Of a DNA stretch of 8,975 nucleotides, positions 5,849 through 8,975 are shown piece by piece. Made by a program: the position numbers and the translations under genes. Below the pieces are notes generated by a model. It ran no database searches, had not been told where the DNA came from, and saw only the letters and a program-made list of their open reading frames with translations. Source of the DNA: Planctomycetes bacterium SM23_32 (GTDB taxonomy: Bacteria; Planctomycetota; Brocadiia; SM23-32); contig LJUE01000135.1 in the NCBI GenBank assembly GCA_001303885.1, forward strand, positions 1-8,975, read 5' to 3'. The first letter of the stretch is position 1. The number at the start of each line of letters is the position of its first letter.

Positions 5849-5877
5849 TTGACGGACCACAGACGCAGGCGGATAAT
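5849..5877 (+). promoter_or_regulatory. Promoter of the Ser/Thr kinase gene
   Basis: TTGACG (5849-5854), a 17-base spacer and GATAAT (5872-5877) are each one mismatch from consensus. Transcription would begin near 5884, giving a leader of about 43 bases that carries the Shine-Dalgarno AGAGGGG (5914-5920), six bases before the ATG at 5927. Its -35 lies 32 bases from the -35 of the divergent ptb promoter. Confidence 0.75.
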
Positions 5878-5926
5878 GGGAGATCTTGTGCGTCCCAACA
5901 GGCATGCGAATCTAGAGGGGACCCCG

Positions 5927-8900
5927 ATGTCCGGCGGGAGCAGCGCAGAGCAGCTGCCACGGATGGTGGGCCACTACGAACTCCTGGAGCCGATCGGCCA
6001 GGGCGGTATGGCCGTGGTGTACAAGGCCGTCCAGCCGTCGCTGAACCGAGACGTTGCCGTCAAGGTCCTGCCGGAGCGTTTTGCGGACTCCGAGGAGATG
6101 GTGGCGAGGTTCGACCGCGAGGCGAGCATCGCCGCACAGCTCAAGCACCCCAGCATCGTCCAGATCATCGACCGGGGGGAAGACAACGGGACGCTCTACA
6201 TCGTCATGGAGTACATCGAGGGCGAGAGCCTGGACAAGGTGATCGCCCGCGGGCCGCTGCCCTTGCCGGACATCGTGCGGTGCTCGCTGGACATATGCGA
6301 GGCGCTCCAGTACGCGCATGAGAAGGGCGTGGTCCACCGAGACCTGAAGCCCTCTAACGTGCTGCTGGAAGAGGGGACGGAGCGTGCCAAGATCGCCGAC
6401 TTCGGCATAGCGCAGCTCCACACGGAAGGCGTGACCATGCCCTCCGTCACGCGCGAGAGCACGTCCCTGGGGACCATGAGCTACATGTCGCCCGAGCAGC
6501 GGCTCGACGCCCGGAGCGTAACACACCACACGGACATCTTCTCGTTCGGCGTGATGCTCTACGAAATGCTTACGGGCAACGTGCCGATTGGGCACTTCAA
6601 GCTGCCCAGTTTGATGCGCAGGGACATCCCGATCCGCTTTGACGACATCGTGAGCAAGTGCATGGCGCAGTCTCCTGCGGATCGCTACCAGAGCGCCGAG
6701 GAGATCAGGGACGACATAGCGCACCTGGCCGGGCGTCACGGCGGTCTCCGCAGACAGAAGCGCCGCTCCAAGGCGGCAGCACGGGCACCCGGGAGACGGG
6801 TGCTCCTCGCAGCGTGCCTGCTGCTGGGCGTGCCTGCAGCGGCAGTAGGCGTCTTCGCCTGGAAGCCGTGGCAGAGGGCGGCGAGGCCGGCAGGCGAGGC
6901 AGCGCTGCGGGCCGGGGCCCCTTCGACGGCCCCCGCGCCCGCCGTCGGCCGCGCCGGACAACGTGCGCCCGAGCCGCCGACGCCTTCCTCGGGAGCCGGT
7001 CCTGCGCCCGGCGTCGGTGCGGCCGACCTGCTGACTGCGGCAGTTGCTGCCTTCAACGTCGGGGATATGGACGTCGCCCGCAGGACGGCCGAACGCCTTC
7101 GCGCTCATTTCCCCCAATCGGGCGAGGCCTCCGAGGCTCAGGAGCTGATCGGTCGCGTGGAGGCTTCCCAGCGGGAGGAGGAGCTGACGGGCATCGTCAG
7201 GAAGGCGCAGGTCATGGTGGCGGGGGCTGAGGCCGGCGAGGGCGAGTATACGCGCGCCTTGGGGCTTCTGGACGAGGCCGGCCGCCGCTTCTCTGAGCAT
7301 GAGGCCCGCATAGCCGAGGAGAGGCAGAAGATCAGCGCCGGGTGGGACGCGGCCTACGGCGAGGCCCTCGAGCGCGGCAAGGCGGCCCTGGCCAAGGGCC
7401 TGTGGGACGAGGCGACGGCCGCCTTCCGGGAAGCCCAGCGGCTGCGCGCAGGCGGGGAGCCGGAGCGCTTGCTCAGTGAGGTGCAACGGCGCAGGGAGCT
7501 GGCCGCCTTCACCGCGGCGCCGGATGCCAGGACGCGGGCAAGGCACCTGGCCCTGTACCTTGCCATGGGTGAGGCCGGAGCCGAGGCAGAGCTCCTGCCG
7601 GCTGCACAGGAACTGCGCACCGTCCTGGAGCAGCTCGACGAGGCCAGGGGCGAGGCAGCGCTCTTCCGGGACAAGATGGACGCCGCGGCGCGCAGTAGCC
7701 TGGGCAACGGGGAGACGGACTCTGCGCAGGCAGCGGAGAAGCTCAAGAGGCTGAACGTGGCAGGGCTGGTCGAGGGGGACCTGGCGGCCGTGCTCGCCGA
7801 CTTCCGTCTGGCGCTTGATGGCTACAGGGCGGCGGTGGGCGGTGCGATCAAGCTACGCTATCCCGGCCTGGCCTCCTCGTCGCCGAGCGAACGAATGATG
7901 GCAGCCCACGCTGCCAAGAGGGACTACCCTGATTCCGCGACCGTCGGCGCGGCATATGCCGAAGCCCTCCCTGACGAGCGACTGGTGGGCGTTGTCCGGG
8001 CCCTTAGCGAGGGCGCCGGCGGTGCCACGCCGGAAGAGGTGAGTGCCCGCCTGGCCGAGGTGGCAGCCGAGTGCGACCGCCTGAGTCGGCAAGGGGACGG
8101 CGCCGGCGCGCGCTCCCTCAGATGCCTGGCGCTCTCCCGGCGGGCGACTGCCCTTGTGGAGGCGGGGCGCGTTCTGGATGCACTGAAGGATGCAGCGGCG
8201 GCGGCGGACCTAGAAGGCGCGAACGTCGCCGTGCGTCGGACGCTGGAGGCCGCCGCCGATTCCTATGCGGCCGAACTGCGCCGCCTGGTCGGCCGCCCCG
8301 CAGAGGCCGCCGCGTTGATCAAAGAGGCCGCGCCGGTCTTCGCGCGTCCGGAGGCCGCCTCAGCCCGTGAGCGCGTAGCCAAGGAGGCCGGTGATCCCGC
8401 CCTGGCTTCGCTCCTGCTCACTCGTCCCGGCCTTGCCCGGGTCTGGTGGGACTCGGTGGGAGCCTTCACCCCGCCCGGCATGGTGCACGTGCGGGGAGGG
8501 GGATTCCCCCTCGGAGTGGACTATGCGGGGCTTAAGACGCTCACGCCCAGCTGTGCGCCCCTGCACATCGTACCCGTTGGCGATTTCTGTATGGACGTGC
8601 ACGAAGTGACGAACGCGGAGTTCGCCGCCTTCGTCCGGGCAGGCGGCTACGAGAGGGACGAGTACTGGGTGGACTCGGCAGGGGTGGACCGGGGGGGCTT
8701 CATTGACGCAACGGGTAGGGCCGGGCCGAGGGACTGGAACGGTGGCAGCTACCCCGAGGGAATGGGGCAGCATCCGGTCGCCGGTGTCTGCTGGTACGAG
8801 GCGGCGGCCTACGCGCGCTGGGCCGGCAAGCGTCTGCCCACCGAGGCAGAATGGGAGTGCGCCGCAGCGGGCGTGCCTCTGCCCGAAGGCACGGGCTATG

Positions 8901-8975
8901 AGAAACGGAAGCTCCCCTGGGGTGACCGCTACGTCAGGGGCAGGGCCAACCTGCTCGATAGCGAAACAGGCGCAG
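5927..8975 (+). CDS. Membrane-anchored Ser/Thr kinase with C-terminal FGE-type domain (3' truncated)
   Basis: The frame is open from the ATG at 5927 to the window edge (1016 residues, no stop). Residues about 17-270 form a Hanks-type kinase with every catalytic element: glycine loop GQGGMAVVYKA (24-34), Lys46 in VAVKVL, helix-C Glu65, HRDLKPSN (137-144, catalytic Asp139, Asn144), DFG (158-160), activation-loop GTMSYMSPE (182-190) and Asp203 in DIFSFG. A basic stretch (275-291) precedes one membrane helix at about 291-311, so the kinase should be cytoplasmic and the rest extracytoplasmic. A Pro/Ala-rich linker (about 320-365) leads to a long alpha-helical, TPR-like region rich in A, E, R and L (about 366-840). 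From about residue 850 an FGE/SUMF1-type (C-type-lectin-like) fold begins: MVHVRGGGFPLG, FCMDVHEVTNAEFAAFV, HPVAGVCWYEAAAYARWAGK, RLPTEAEWE. Its C-terminus, where true FGE would have its copper-binding cysteines, is cut off, so activity cannot be judged. Kinase-FGE fusions are common in planctomycetes; their signals and substrates are mostly unknown. Confidence 0.95.
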   Translation, partial: MSGGSSAEQLPRMVGHYELLEPIGQGGMAVVYKAVQPSLNRDVAVKVLPERFADSEEMVARFDREASIAAQLKHPSIVQIIDRGEDNGTLYIVMEYIEGESLDKVIARGPLPLPDIVRCSLDICEALQYAHEKGVVHRDLKPSNVLLEEGTERAKIADFGIAQLHTEGVTMPSVTRESTSLGTMSYMSPEQRLDARSVTHHTDIFSFGVMLYEMLTGNVPIGHFKLPSLMRRDIPIRFDDIVSKCMAQSPADRYQSAEEIRDDIAHLAGRHGGLRRQKRRSKAAARAPGRRVLLAACLLLGVPAAAVGVFAWKPWQRAARPAGEAALRAGAPSTAPAPAVGRAGQRAPEPPTPSSGAGPAPGVGAADLLTAAVAAFNVGDMDVARRTAERLRAHFPQSGEASEAQELIGRVEASQREEELTGIVRKAQVMVAGAEAGEGEYTRALGLLDEAGRRFSEHEARIAEERQKISAGWDAAYGEALERGKAALAKGLWDEATAAFREAQRLRAGGEPERLLSEVQRRRELAAFTAAPDARTRARHLALYLAMGEAGAEAELLPAAQELRTVLEQLDEARGEAALFRDKMDAAARSSLGNGETDSAQAAEKLKRLNVAGLVEGDLAAVLADFRLALDGYRAAVGGAIKLRYPGLASSSPSERMMAAHAAKRDYPDSATVGAAYAEALPDERLVGVVRALSEGAGGATPEEVSARLAEVAAECDRLSRQGDGAGARSLRCLALSRRATALVEAGRVLDALKDAAAAADLEGANVAVRRTLEAAADSYAAELRRLVGRPAEAAALIKEAAPVFARPEAASARERVAKEAGDPALASLLLTRPGLARVWWDSVGAFTPPGMVHVRGGGFPLGVDYAGLKTLTPSCAPLHIVPVGDFCMDVHEVTNAEFAAFVRAGGYERDEYWVDSAGVDRGGFIDATGRAGPRDWNGGSYPEGMGQHPVAGVCWYEAAAYARWAGKRLPTEAEWECAAAGVPLPEGTGYEKRKLPWGDRYVRGRANLLDSETGA

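Noticed and set aside
5912..7546. Long minus-strand open frame (544 codons) opposite the kinase gene
   Set aside because: It is antisense to the kinase, whose catalytic motifs are unmistakable. Long antisense frames are expected in GC-rich codon-biased DNA, and the translation shows no family motif.
1..8975. Mobile elements, CRISPR arrays, toxin-antitoxin or phage genes
   Set aside because: No transposase, integrase, direct-repeat array or attachment-site duplication at the tRNA was seen; the tRNA 3' end is not repeated within the window.

Overview
The window is uniformly GC-rich bacterial DNA that reads like one chromosome, with no mobile element, CRISPR array or rRNA. A membrane-anchored Ser/Thr kinase fused to a formylglycine-generating-enzyme (FGE/SUMF1-type) domain is typical of Planctomycetota and related phyla. 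Together with the base composition and the acyl-phosphate enzymes, it suggests a planctomycete-like or other deep-branching environmental bacterium. That placement is an inference; nothing here fixes the taxon.

Layout. (1) Positions 1-723 (+) hold the 3' end of a coiled-coil/TPR protein. (2) An alpha/beta hydrolase (725-1573, -) converges on it, with one base between the stop codons. (3) A non-coding stretch (1574-2163) holds a strong sigma70-type promoter, an initiator tRNA-fMet gene (1777-1853) with encoded CCA, a hairpin that may be its terminator, and a putative promoter for the next gene. (4) A phosphate acetyltransferase gene (pta, 2164-3094, +) is broken by an internal out-of-frame deletion. 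(5) A minus-strand operon converges on it. In transcription order it is a phosphate butyryl/acetyltransferase-like gene (5718-4777), a single-domain response regulator (4748-4362) and acetate kinase (4300-3101). (6) A divergent intergenic region (5719-5926) has two back-to-back promoters. (7) A large Ser/Thr kinase gene (5927 to beyond the right edge, +) ends here inside an FGE-type domain.

How the genes may work together. The intact phosphotransacylase and acetate kinase form an acyl-CoA to acyl-phosphate to acid plus ATP module. The broken pta next door looks like a redundant or decaying enzyme for the same first step, or an assembly error. The response regulator between the two enzymes has all the residues needed for phosphorylation, and no histidine kinase is in view. 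Because acetyl phosphate can phosphorylate some receiver domains directly, this operon could carry its own acyl-phosphate sensor. That hypothesis is the most interesting one in the window. The divergent Ser/Thr kinase shares the regulatory region with the operon, but a functional link is not shown.
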